Notes: a model not told the origin generated them from the letters alone. Shown: positions 1 through 5,238, numbered from the stretch's first letter. The stretch: DNA of 5,238 nucleotides from CAZBUB01 sp046546355 (GCA_046546355.1 JBKGXZ010000113.1:1-5238), one strand, 5' to 3'. A program made the numbers and translations.

Positions 1-1009
1 TCTGGAACCTCCTGGACAAAGCCCGGTCCTTTTCAAAGAGGTTCTTGTATTCTTCATAGGTAGTGGAGCCGATGCAGCGCAGCTCGCCTGAAGCCAAAAC
101 AGGCTTCAGGATGTTGGAGGCATCCAGGGAGCCTCCGCTGGTGGCTCCTGCGCCGATCACGGTATGGATCTCATCGATGAACAGGATCGCCTTGGAGCCC
201 ATCTTGGTCAGCTCATTGATCAAGCCCTTGAGCCTGGATTCAAAATCCCCCCTGAATTTGGTTCCAGCCAGCAGCGCACCCATGTCCAGGGCATAGATCT
301 CAGTATCCAGATAGGGCTGCGGGACCTCCTTCTGGGCAATACGCAGGGCCAGTCCCTCTGCCATGGCAGTCTTGCCCACCCCTGGATCACCCACATACAA
401 GGGATTGTTCTTACGCCGCCTGGAAAGGACCTGAATAGTCCGCTCCACCTCTGTCCTGCGACCGATCAAAGGGTCTATATCCCCTTTCTTGGCCCTCTCC
501 ACAAGGTTCTGGGTATACTTGGCCAGATAGGAATTCTTGTCCTTCTGACAAGAGTTGCAGCTCTCCTGATGTTGCTGTTCCTCTGCCTGGCCATGGGCGA
601 TATGTTCCAGGATATCCAGACGTTCTACGCCTTGGGACTTCAAGTAGTAGACCGCATAGGAATCATCTTCCTCCATAACCGAGGCCAAAAAGTCGCCGAG
701 CTCAACTTTGCCCTTTTCCGCTGATTGAACATGCACGATAGCCCGCTGCAACACCCTTTGTACGCTCAAGGTCTGAATGACCTCTTTGGCCTGGCCTTCA
801 GGATAGACCTCCAGGTGCTCTATGAAATACCTCTCCAACTGGTTGCGCAGGCGATTCACATTTACACCGCAGTTATACAGGAGGTTTTTGCCTTTATTGT
901 CCAAAAGGTAAGCATAAAGCACGTGCTCCAAGGTCAAGAACTCATGATGCCTGGCCCTGACCTCGCGCACTGCGAGCGCAAAAACCTTTTCCAGATCTCT
1001 ACTTAACAT
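1..1009 (-). CDS. clpA: ATP-dependent Clp protease ATP-binding subunit ClpA (N-terminal 336 residues, cut by the window edge)
   Basis: ClpA is the cytoplasmic AAA+ unfoldase that threads substrates, including those handed over by ClpS, into the ClpP peptidase. Translating the minus strand from the ATG at 1009-1007 gives 336 uninterrupted codons. The Clp N-domain, which binds ClpS, covers about residues 1-140. A charged Gln/Glu-rich linker follows at about 140-160, then the first AAA+ module: Walker A GDPGVGKT at 207-214, the pore-loop region AGTKFRGDFE at 248-257, Walker B ILFIDE at 275-280, sensor-1 region IGSTT at 313-317, and an Arg-finger pair RR at 333-334. The second AAA+ module and C-terminus lie beyond base 1; the E. 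coli protein is 758 residues, so under half is visible. The start follows the clpS stop by 3 bases, and its Shine-Dalgarno GAGG sits inside the last codons of clpS, so the two are probably translationally coupled. The linker carries an odd CxxC at 151-154. ClpC/ClpB are less likely because of the clpS neighbour and the close match to ClpA around Walker A and B. Confidence 0.97.
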   Translation of the reverse strand, partial: MLSRDLEKVFALAVREVRARHHEFLTLEHVLYAYLLDNKGKNLLYNCGVNVNRLRNQLERYFIEHLEVYPEGQAKEVIQTLSVQRVLQRAIVHVQSAEKGKVELGDFLASVMEEDDSYAVYYLKSQGVERLDILEHIAHGQAEEQQHQESCNSCQKDKNSYLAKYTQNLVERAKKGDIDPLIGRRTEVERTIQVLSRRRKNNPLYVGDPGVGKTAMAEGLALRIAQKEVPQPYLDTEIYALDMGALLAGTKFRGDFESRLKGLINELTKMGSKAILFIDEIHTVIGAGATSGGSLDASNILKPVLASGELRCIGSTTYEEYKNLFEKDRALSRRFQ

Positions 1010-1012
1010 AAC

Positions 1013-1321
1013 TTATACCTCTTCCATAGTGCATTTTAATGGATATCCTTCCTTCTTGGCTAGATAATGGACCCGGGCCACCTTGGTTTCAGCCACCTCT
1101 GCGGTATAAATACCGCAGGTCCCGATTCCATTCCTGTGTACGCTTAGCATTATTTGTACTGCCTCAGCCTCTGACTTAGTAAATACGGTTTTCAGGATAT
1201 AGACCACGAACTCCATGGTGGTATAATCGTCATTATGCAGCAAAACCTTATATTTGGGGGGCTCCTGTAGCTCCTCCAGGACTTCTGTTTCTCGTTCAGG
1301 CCTAAAATCAGGCAGGTTCAT
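1013..1321 (-). CDS. clpS: ATP-dependent Clp protease adaptor protein ClpS
   Basis: ClpS is the small cytoplasmic N-recognin of the N-degron pathway: it binds proteins with bulky N-terminal residues and docks them on the ClpA N-domain. From the ATG at 1321 the protein is 102 residues, close to the family's usual size. The core is very typical: YKVLLHNDDYTTMEFV at about 24-39 contains the Asn30-Asp31-Asp32 set that holds the substrate alpha-amino group and the gatekeeper Met36. His62 in the LSVHRNG segment completes the pocket, followed by GTCGIYT, the AETKV segment and the C-terminal PLKCTMEEV. The frame stays open upstream to a TTG at 1345, but the ATG is preferred. It has an AAGGAG Shine-Dalgarno at 1332-1337 with 10-base spacing, whereas the TTG has none and would lie only a few bases from the predicted transcription start. 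clpA follows after 3 bases, the classic clpS-clpA pair. Confidence 0.97.
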   Translation of the reverse strand: MNLPDFRPERETEVLEELQEPPKYKVLLHNDDYTTMEFVVYILKTVFTKSEAEAVQIMLSVHRNGIGTCGIYTAEVAETKVARVHYLAKKEGYPLKCTMEEV

Positions 1322-1331
1322 TACTGCTTTT

Positions 1332-1337
1332 CTCCTT
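1332..1337 (-). promoter_or_regulatory. Shine-Dalgarno site that decides the clpS start
   Basis: The minus strand reads AAGGAG here, ten bases before the ATG at 1321-1319. The site lies inside the longer TTG-initiated frame (from 1345), so that frame would have to translate through it. This supports the 102-residue form of ClpS. Confidence 0.75.
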
Positions 1338-1358
1338 AGCGCCAAGCGGACTTAGATA

Positions 1359-1386
1359 ATAATAATTCCTGCACAGCTTATGTAAA
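1359..1386 (-). promoter_or_regulatory. Predicted sigma-70-type promoter of clpS-clpA
   Basis: The minus strand has a -35 box TTTACA (1386-1381), a 16-base spacer and a -10 box TATTAT (1364-1359). The predicted transcription start is near 1352, leaving a 5' leader of about 30 bases before the clpS ATG. The sequence is AT-rich and lies in the gap between the CYTH gene and clpS. Overlapping -10 variants one to three bases downstream are possible because of the ATT repeats. Confidence 0.6.
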
Positions 1387-1407
1387 GGGGGAGCCGCCCT
1401 TAACTAA

Positions 1408-1450
1408 CCCTTTCAAATCATTGTACATAGAGCCAAATAGCTCGAAAGGG
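1408..1450. repeat. Inverted repeat upstream of the clpS promoter
   Basis: CCCTTTC at 1408-1414 is matched by its exact reverse complement GAAAGGG at 1444-1450. Between them lies a second small inverted repeat, GAGC (1430-1433) with GCTC (1440-1443), which abuts the right arm, and the palindrome TGTACA at 1422-1427. A further AAAGGG at 1384-1389 pairs with CCCTTT at 1408-1413 and overlaps the -35 box of clpS. There is no T-run, so this does not look like an intrinsic terminator for the CYTH gene. It might be an operator-like site or chance. Confidence 0.35.
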
Positions 1451-1475
1451 AACCAAGCTTAAACACAACGTACCT

Positions 1476-2087
1476 TTAACACAAATCAGGATTTTGTTCA
1501 ATCAGCTGCGCTTTTTGGGCTTCAGTAAAGACAAAGGATTCCTCTGCTGTCCAGCCCTGGGCCTGTCTATGCTCTTGATGCAGCTGGTGATATGTCTTGG
1601 AGCTGCCGCTTTCCGGATCCAGACCCAGTAGCCTGACGCAGGCCATTATATCCTGCCCCTCCAGCTCCACATATCTGCCAAAGGGCAACAGATCCAGACA
1701 TACCAGGCATGCCTGGAGCTGCCATTTCTCCCGGACCTTTTCATACCTAAAGGCTGGACTAAAGCCCAGACCCTGCAAAATGGCCTGCATCTGCTCTGGA
1801 TCCTGGACCTGGGTTTCCATCTCGCTGTAGACCTTGAATCCTTCCTGCTCCATTGCAGTCCCAGGGTCTGTCCCAGGGTCTGGCTTGCGCTTCAAGCACA
1901 AAACGCTCCTGCGGGCCTTGCGCAGCCTGAGCAGCATGTCCTTTTGCCTGAGCTCCCTGCTGCCGGTGTCCAAAACCAGATTCTGCTCAAAATAGCGGTC
2001 CACGAAACTGGCTCCCGCCTTGAGCAGCTTGATCCTGAGGCCCTCAAAATCAGACACCTGAAACTTCAGTTCTATCTCCAATCCCAT
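1476..2087 (-). CDS. CYTH domain protein (class IV adenylate cyclase / thiamine-triphosphatase superfamily)
   Basis: This 203-residue protein belongs to the CYTH or triphosphate tunnel metalloenzyme superfamily, whose members act on triphosphate substrates (ATP to cAMP in CyaB, thiamine triphosphate, inorganic triphosphate) inside a beta-barrel lined with Glu, Lys and Arg. The diagnostic ExExK is at the extreme N-terminus (Glu4, Glu6, Lys8 in EIELKF). It is followed by the LRLR pair (Arg54, Arg56), LKRK (Lys66), a second acidic pair in SEMET (Glu89, Glu91), the EKVRE segment (Lys117, Arg119), LDLLPFG (Asp132) and the YVELEG strand (Glu141, Glu143). A SKTYHQL motif lies at 163-169. All of these fit an intact CyaB-like fold, and no signal peptide or membrane segment is seen, so it should be cytoplasmic. 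The ATG at 2087 has only a weak GGA-type Shine-Dalgarno, but starting there puts ExExK where the family has it. The actual substrate cannot be told from sequence. Neither neighbouring clp nor pab genes hint at one. Confidence 0.9.
   Translation of the reverse strand: MGLEIELKFQVSDFEGLRIKLLKAGASFVDRYFEQNLVLDTGSRELRQKDMLLRLRKARRSVLCLKRKPDPGTDPGTAMEQEGFKVYSEMETQVQDPEQMQAILQGLGFSPAFRYEKVREKWQLQACLVCLDLLPFGRYVELEGQDIMACVRLLGLDPESGSSKTYHQLHQEHRQAQGWTAEESFVFTEAQKAQLIEQNPDLC
1860..1883. repeat. 12-bp tandem duplication inside the CYTH gene
   Basis: CCCAGGGTCTGT at 1860-1871 is followed directly by CCCAGGGTCTGG at 1872-1883, identical at 11 of 12 positions. Being in frame, it adds a repeated Asp-Pro-Gly-Thr to the protein (about residues 70-77), between the LKRK strand and the next acidic strand, most likely a surface loop. 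Confidence 0.85.
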
Positions 2088-2108
2088 ATAACCATCCAGA
2101 TGATGTTT

Positions 2109-2137
2109 AGCTTAGCCAAGCCTGGGATTAAAGTCAA
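2109..2137 (-). promoter_or_regulatory. Weak candidate promoter for the CYTH gene
   Basis: On the minus strand a good -35 box TTGACT (2137-2132) is followed after 17 bases by TAAGCT (2114-2109), which keeps only three consensus bases of the -10 box. It is placed sensibly, about 20 bases before the CYTH start at 2087, but the evidence is thin. Confidence 0.25.
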
Positions 2138-2196
2138 AGAGCTCAGTTCTATGGCCTGCAGCTAGCCCCCACCAGACTGCCTGTACAAGAAGTTGC

Positions 2197-2226
2197 TTGA
2201 CTCAGCCAAGAAAATCTGCTTCTATT
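2197..2226 (+). promoter_or_regulatory. Candidate promoter of the pabA-pabBC operon
   Basis: TTGACT (2197-2202) is followed after 18 bases by TCTATT (2221-2226); a 17-base spacer would give TTCTAT instead. The area downstream is AT-rich (TATAAA at 2235-2240 is another possible -10 but lacks a -35). Initiation near 2233 would give a leader of roughly 135 bases that includes both hairpins described below. No promoter fits between the terminator-like hairpin and pabA, so transcription of pabA must start upstream of that hairpin. Confidence 0.4.
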
Positions 2227-2258
2227 TTGTTGCATATAAAAAGGACACTCTTTAAGGT

Positions 2259-2280
2259 CGGGCTAAAAGCCTATAGCCCG
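2259..2280 (+). promoter_or_regulatory. Hairpin in the pab leader
   Basis: CGGGCTA (2259-2265) and TAGCCCG (2274-2280) form a perfect 7-bp stem with an 8-base loop. The right arm overlaps the palindrome GCCCGGGC (2276-2283). A competing small stem, GGCT with AGCC inside the loop, is possible. No T-run follows, so it is a structural element and not a terminator. It matches no riboswitch consensus that I recognise. Confidence 0.45.
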
Positions 2281-2314
2281 GGCCTGAAAGGGATTGGGTT
2301 ATGCTCTAGGCTGC

Positions 2315-2350
2315 AAGCCATCCAGACTCAAAATGGATGGCTTTTTTATT
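2315..2350 (+). terminator. Intrinsic terminator-like hairpin just upstream of pabA (possible attenuator)
   Basis: AAGCCATCC (2315-2323) pairs perfectly with GGATGGCTT (2335-2343) around an 11-base loop, and the stem runs straight into a T-rich stretch ending near 2350. This is a textbook intrinsic terminator on the plus strand; the minus strand lacks the T-run. It ends about 20 bases before the pabA ATG, and the pabA Shine-Dalgarno lies just after it. No gene is seen upstream on this strand for it to terminate, so it either ends a short leader/small RNA or works as an attenuator. A competing pairing of GGATTGGGTT (2291-2300) with AAGCCATCC would break the terminator stem. Confidence 0.75.
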
Positions 2351-2369
2351 AGGGCCAAAAGGACAGACT

Positions 2370-3014
2370 ATGCCCAGCAGGATCCTGGTAATAGACAACT
2401 ACGACTCCTTTACCTACAACCTGGTCCAGATGCTGCTCTGCCTGCATCTGCAGCCCCTGGTCTACCGCAACAACCAGATCTCCCTGGAAAAAATGCAAGC
2501 TCTGGATTTCCAGCTGCTCTTGATCAGCCCTGGACCCAGGAATCCTGCTGCAGCAGGAATCTCCCTGCCGGCCATAGAAAGGTTCCACCAGCAGGTGCCT
2601 ATACTCGGGGTCTGCCTGGGCATGCAGTGCCTGAACGAATTCTTCGGCGGCCAGACCAGGCGTTCGCCCCAGCCTGTGCACGGCAAGACCAGCCAGGTGA
2701 TGCACCAGGGTTCCAGACTACTGCAGGGTTTGCCCAATCCATTTACGGTGGCCCGCTACCACTCCCTGCAGTCGGTTCCGGCAAAGGACACTCCTCTGCT
2801 CAGTACAGCCTGGTGCAAGGACGGTGTGATCATGGCCCTGGAGCATCCTGATCTGCCCCTCTTCGGAGTACAGTTCCATCCAGAGAGCTTCCTCACAGAC
2901 CAGGGCCTGAGCATGATCCGGAACTTCCTGCTCCTAGGAGAAAATTATGCAAAGAACATTCCAGAACCTGGAGAAGATCAAGGCAGTGCATCGCCTTACG
3001 CTGGACCTGAATGA
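2370..3014 (+). CDS. pabA: Aminodeoxychorismate synthase, glutamine amidotransferase component (PabA)
   Basis: PabA is the class I glutamine amidotransferase that releases ammonia from glutamine for PabB during p-aminobenzoate and folate synthesis. From the ATG at 2370 it has 214 residues. Visible are the N-terminal ILVIDNYDSFTYNLVQ at 5-20, the oxyanion region ISPGP at 52-56, the nucleophile Cys82 in GVCLGMQ, the HGKTS motif at 104-108, ARYHSL at 128-133, and the catalytic His170-Glu172 in QFHPES. The start has a good AAGGA (2359-2363) at 6-base spacing. An upstream in-frame ATG at 2337 lies inside the terminator hairpin and is rejected. Two oddities: Met replaces the usual His after the nucleophile elbow (GVCLGHQ in most PabA/TrpG), and the protein runs about 25 residues past the usual end because its 3' end overlaps pabBC by 68 bases. 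TrpG is nearly indistinguishable and one protein may serve both pathways, but the partner downstream is PabB-type. Confidence 0.93.
   Translation: MPSRILVIDNYDSFTYNLVQMLLCLHLQPLVYRNNQISLEKMQALDFQLLLISPGPRNPAAAGISLPAIERFHQQVPILGVCLGMQCLNEFFGGQTRRSPQPVHGKTSQVMHQGSRLLQGLPNPFTVARYHSLQSVPAKDTPLLSTAWCKDGVIMALEHPDLPLFGVQFHPESFLTDQGLSMIRNFLLLGENYAKNIPEPGEDQGSASPYAGPE
2936..2940 (+). promoter_or_regulatory. Shine-Dalgarno site of pabBC inside pabA
   Basis: AGGAG lies six bases before the ATG at 2947, an ideal arrangement, within the pabA coding sequence. It fixes the pabBC start and so the 68-base overlap, and suggests that ribosomes translating pabA help open this site. Confidence 0.8.
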
Positions 3015-5187
3015 GGACTTTCTCAGCCTCGCTTCCAGGTTCGCCGCCATGCCAGGCACAGTGCTGCTGCTTAGCGGAACCCAGCAGGACAGTTCCAGGT
3101 ACCATATCCTGGCTGTACGGCCCTGGATCTGGCTAAGGAGCAAAAACCAGGATCTTGAGCTGGTCACGCCAAACTCAGAGGAGCATTTTCAGGCCGATCC
3201 GTTTGCCGTGCTCCAGGAGCTGCTGAGCTCCTTGCAATTGCCCCCTGCAGCAGACCTGCCCTTACAGGCGGGTCTGCTTGGTTATCTGGCCTATGATCTT
3301 AAGCACAGGCTGGAGGATCTGCCCCGGAGCTGCCTGGATGACCTTAAGTTGCCTGATATCTGCCTGTTTGCGCCCAGATCACTCCTGATCCAGGATCTTG
3401 CCAGCCACGAGACCACCCTGTGCCTGCCTGAGCTGGAGCACACAGGTTCCTGGCAGCAGGAAAGGGACCTTTTCCTGCAAATCCTGGAACAGCCCGCCCC
3501 CCAACTGGATCAGATCAAGCCCCTGGGCAGGCCTGAGCCCAATTTCAGCCGGAGCCAGTACCTGCAAAGCGTGCGCAGAATCCAGGATTACATCCTGGAC
3601 GGGCATGTCTACCAGGTCAATCTCTCCCAGAGGTTTCGCCTGGACTGTGAGGGACATCCTTTCTCCCTGTTCCAGAACCTTTTCCAGCGCAACCCCGCCC
3701 CGTTCTATGCCTTTATAAATTGCGGCGACCACCAGATCATCTCCACCTCTCCAGAGAGGTTTTTGCTCAAAAGGGGCGAGTATGTTGAGACCAGGCCCAT
3801 CAAGGGCACCAGGCCCAGGGGCAGGGATCGGGATCAGGACCAGGAGCTGGCCCGTGAGCTGCTAGAGAGCCCCAAGGACGACGCAGAGCTGTCCATGATC
3901 GTGGATTTGTTGCGAAACGACCTGGGCAAGGTCTGCAGGGCAGGCACAGTCCGGATCCAGGAGCACAAGAGGTTGGAGAGCTATCACAACGTCTTCCACC
4001 TGGTATCAATAGTCCAGGGGCAAATGGAACAGAGCATGAGCGCAGTAGACCTGGTCCGGGCAGCATTCCCGGGGGGTTCCATAACGGGCTGCCCCAAGAT
4101 CAGGGCCATGCAGATCATAGACGAGCTGGAGCCCCAGCCCAGACATATCTATACCGGATCAATAGGCTATTTCTCCTTTGCCGGGGACCTGGATCTGTCT
4201 ATAGCCATCCGGACTATCACAGCCAAGGCTCAGAGCCTGGTCTTCTCAGTGGGCGGGGGCATAGTTATGGACTCTGACCCAGAGCTGGAATATGAGGAAA
4301 CGCTGCACAAAGGACAGACCCTGCTGCAGGCCTTTGCCGCAAAGCCGGAACATGACCAGCCCCAAAGCCAATATTTGTGGCAAAATGGACAGATCCTGCC
4401 CCTGGAAAAGGCCCAGATCCCGGCCTGGATCCCTGGTTTGGAGTATGGATTCGGGCTGTTCGAGACCATGCTGGCCCGGGAAGGCAGAGTCCTGTACTTG
4501 GAGCAGCATATTCAGCGTCTGACAGCTTCCTGGCTCAAGCTCTGGGGAACCGAGCCTCCAGAGCTGTCCTGGGAGGCCATTATCTCCCAGGTCCTGGAGG
4601 CCAATCAGCTGCAGGAAGCCCAGGCCGGAGTCAAGATCCTGGCTGCAAAAGGCAGCAGCGATCTCAGCTTGAGCAATGACCAGATCCTGGTTCGGGCCTG
4701 GCCTTATACCCACAGGCTGCACAAGCTGCAGAAGCAGGGCCTGGACCTGTTAACCCACCCGGAGCCCAGGCAAACCTGCCTGGCTGACCACAAAACCTTA
4801 AACCACCTCTATTATCACCTGGCAGGGGAATGGGCCAGATCCAGGGGCGCGGATGAGGCCCTGATCTTGAACCCGGACCACAGCGTATCAGAAGCCAATT
4901 CTGCAAATATCCTCTGCTGCCAGGGAGGGCTGGTGCTGGTACCTGACTCGGAACATGTCCTGCCTGGAATCATGCAGCGCCAAGCCCTGCTGGCCTTGGA
5001 GGAGATGGGCTTTGTCCTGCGTTGGCAAAAGCTGTACACAGAAGACCTCCTGCAGGCTGACTGTGTTATGCTCACCAACTCCCTTTTGAGTGTGGTCCAG
5101 GCCCTTTGCCTGGACTCCAGCCCCTTGAGGCTTAGGCCAGATCTAGTCCGCAAGCTGCAGGTCCGCCTGTTGGGCTCTCTAGCTTGA
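2947..5187 (+). CDS. Bifunctional aminodeoxychorismate synthase component I / 4-amino-4-deoxychorismate lyase (PabB-PabC fusion)
   Basis: This 746-residue protein joins two steps of p-aminobenzoate synthesis. The N-terminal half (about 1-465) is a chorismate-binding PabB: it adds ammonia from PabA to chorismate, giving 4-amino-4-deoxychorismate. Seen are YQVNLSQRF at 222-230, STSPERFL at 266-273, and PIKGT at 284-288 with Lys286, which marks PabB (anthranilate synthases have PIAGT there). FPGGSITGCPKI at 374-385, YTGSIGY at 402-408, LSIAIRT at 417-423 and GGGIVMDSDPE at 436-446 follow. After a short linker (about 466-478) comes a fold-type IV, PLP-dependent PabC domain that eliminates pyruvate. 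It has FGLFETM at 502-508, HIQRL at 521-525, the PLP Lys616 in HKTLNHL, GADEALILN at 634-642, Glu649 in VSEANSANIL and LPGIM at 672-676. Both halves look full length and intact. The start is fixed by AGGAG six bases upstream. It overlaps pabA out of frame by 68 bases, so the two are surely one operon. Confidence 0.95.
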   Translation: MQRTFQNLEKIKAVHRLTLDLNEDFLSLASRFAAMPGTVLLLSGTQQDSSRYHILAVRPWIWLRSKNQDLELVTPNSEEHFQADPFAVLQELLSSLQLPPAADLPLQAGLLGYLAYDLKHRLEDLPRSCLDDLKLPDICLFAPRSLLIQDLASHETTLCLPELEHTGSWQQERDLFLQILEQPAPQLDQIKPLGRPEPNFSRSQYLQSVRRIQDYILDGHVYQVNLSQRFRLDCEGHPFSLFQNLFQRNPAPFYAFINCGDHQIISTSPERFLLKRGEYVETRPIKGTRPRGRDRDQDQELARELLESPKDDAELSMIVDLLRNDLGKVCRAGTVRIQEHKRLESYHNVFHLVSIVQGQMEQSMSAVDLVRAAFPGGSITGCPKIRAMQIIDELEPQPRHIYTGSIGYFSFAGDLDLSIAIRTITAKAQSLVFSVGGGIVMDSDPELEYEETLHKGQTLLQAFAAKPEHDQPQSQYLWQNGQILPLEKAQIPAWIPGLEYGFGLFETMLAREGRVLYLEQHIQRLTASWLKLWGTEPPELSWEAIISQVLEANQLQEAQAGVKILAAKGSSDLSLSNDQILVRAWPYTHRLHKLQKQGLDLLTHPEPRQTCLADHKTLNHLYYHLAGEWARSRGADEALILNPDHSVSEANSANILCCQGGLVLVPDSEHVLPGIMQRQALLALEEMGFVLRWQKLYTEDLLQADCVMLTNSLLSVVQALCLDSSPLRLRPDLVRKLQVRLLGSLA

Positions 5188-5238
5188 TAGGTTTGACTTT
5201 GGGATGTTTTCCTGCAATTTTATGAAACGAATTGGCTA
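5188..5238. other. Non-coding tail after pabBC
   Basis: No terminator hairpin or gene start is supported in these 51 bases. A TTGACT at 5193-5198 lacks a good -10 partner, and a GG/GC pair ten bases apart (5202-5203 and 5214-5215) only loosely resembles a sigma-54 site. The operon might continue beyond the window. Confidence 0.4.

Noticed and set aside
164..1006. Long plus-strand open frames (164-724 and 725-1006, same frame) opposite clpA
   Set aside because: They lie wholly antisense to clpA, whose translation is an unmistakable ClpA with all motifs. The proteins resemble nothing and the openness follows from clpA codon use.
1322..1345. TTG start at 1345 giving a 110-residue ClpS
   Set aside because: There is no Shine-Dalgarno before it, and the predicted transcription start lies only a few bases upstream. 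The ATG at 1321 has AAGGAG and gives the usual family length.
2233..2350. Known riboswitch or T-box (THF, ZTP, T-box) upstream of pabA
   Set aside because: None of the conserved core strings of these classes that I know could be found, so only an unclassified hairpin leader is claimed.
2227..2352. Leader peptide over the pab leader (TTG-initiated frame ending at the TAG at 2350-2352)
   Set aside because: There is no SD and no ATG, and no run of Trp, Phe or other regulatory codons; it does not resemble a trp- or his-type leader peptide.
2337..2369. Upstream ATG (2337) for pabA
   Set aside because: It lies inside the right arm of the terminator hairpin and lacks an SD; the ATG at 2370 has AAGGA at 6 bases and matches family N-termini.
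2294..2851. 185-codon plus-strand frame overlapping pabA
   Set aside because: It starts with TTG without an SD, runs through the terminator hairpin and is out of frame with pabA, whose protein is clearly conserved.
4246..4722. 158-codon minus-strand frame opposite pabBC
   Set aside because: It is antisense to the well-conserved PabB-PabC junction, with no SD or recognisable domain; a codon-bias shadow.
2370..5187. Anthranilate synthase (trpG-trpE) instead of pab genes
   Set aside because: The chorismate-binding domain has PIKGT with the PabB-specific lysine in place of PIAGT, and it is fused to a PabC-type lyase.
5193..5238. Promoter for a downstream gene (TTGACT at 5193 or a sigma-54-like GG-N10-GC at 5202-5215)
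   Set aside because: The -10 partner is poor and the sigma-54 match keeps little beyond GG and GC; no downstream gene is visible to support either.

Overview
The window holds five protein-coding genes in two divergent blocks and looks like ordinary chromosomal housekeeping DNA. No mobile element, CRISPR array, tRNA or rRNA was found. A ClpS/ClpA pair points to a Gram-negative, proteobacteria-like organism. The moderate GC content, frequent AGG arginine and CTG leucine codons, and a pabB-pabC fusion would fit a Desulfobacterota (deltaproteobacterial) sulfate reducer. That placement is a guess, because no marker gene is present.

Minus strand, bases 1-2087: a CYTH-domain (triphosphate tunnel) protein at 1476-2087 is followed by clpS (1013-1321) and the first 336 codons of clpA, which runs off the window at base 1. 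ClpS and ClpA are 3 bases apart and form one translational unit. ClpS delivers N-degron substrates to the ClpA unfoldase, which feeds the ClpP protease. A good sigma-70-type promoter lies just upstream of clpS and supports an ATG start at 1321 over the longer TTG frame. The CYTH gene is separated from clpS by about 154 bases and has no clear functional link to it.

Divergent region, 2088-2369 (282 bases): no gene was found. It holds weak promoter candidates in both directions, a 7-bp hairpin at 2259-2280, and a strong intrinsic-terminator-like hairpin with a T-run at 2315-2350 that ends only about 20 bases before the pabA start. With no gene upstream on that strand, the terminator is best read as part of a leader (attenuator) of the pab operon or as the end of a small RNA. 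This is the most interesting feature of the window.

Plus strand, 2370-5187: pabA (glutamine amidotransferase subunit) overlaps by 68 bases a long pabB-pabC fusion. Together they encode the whole route from chorismate plus glutamine to p-aminobenzoate for folate synthesis. PabA supplies ammonia, the PabB half makes 4-amino-4-deoxychorismate, and the PabC half removes pyruvate. All catalytic residues I looked for are present. The last 51 bases contain no supported feature.
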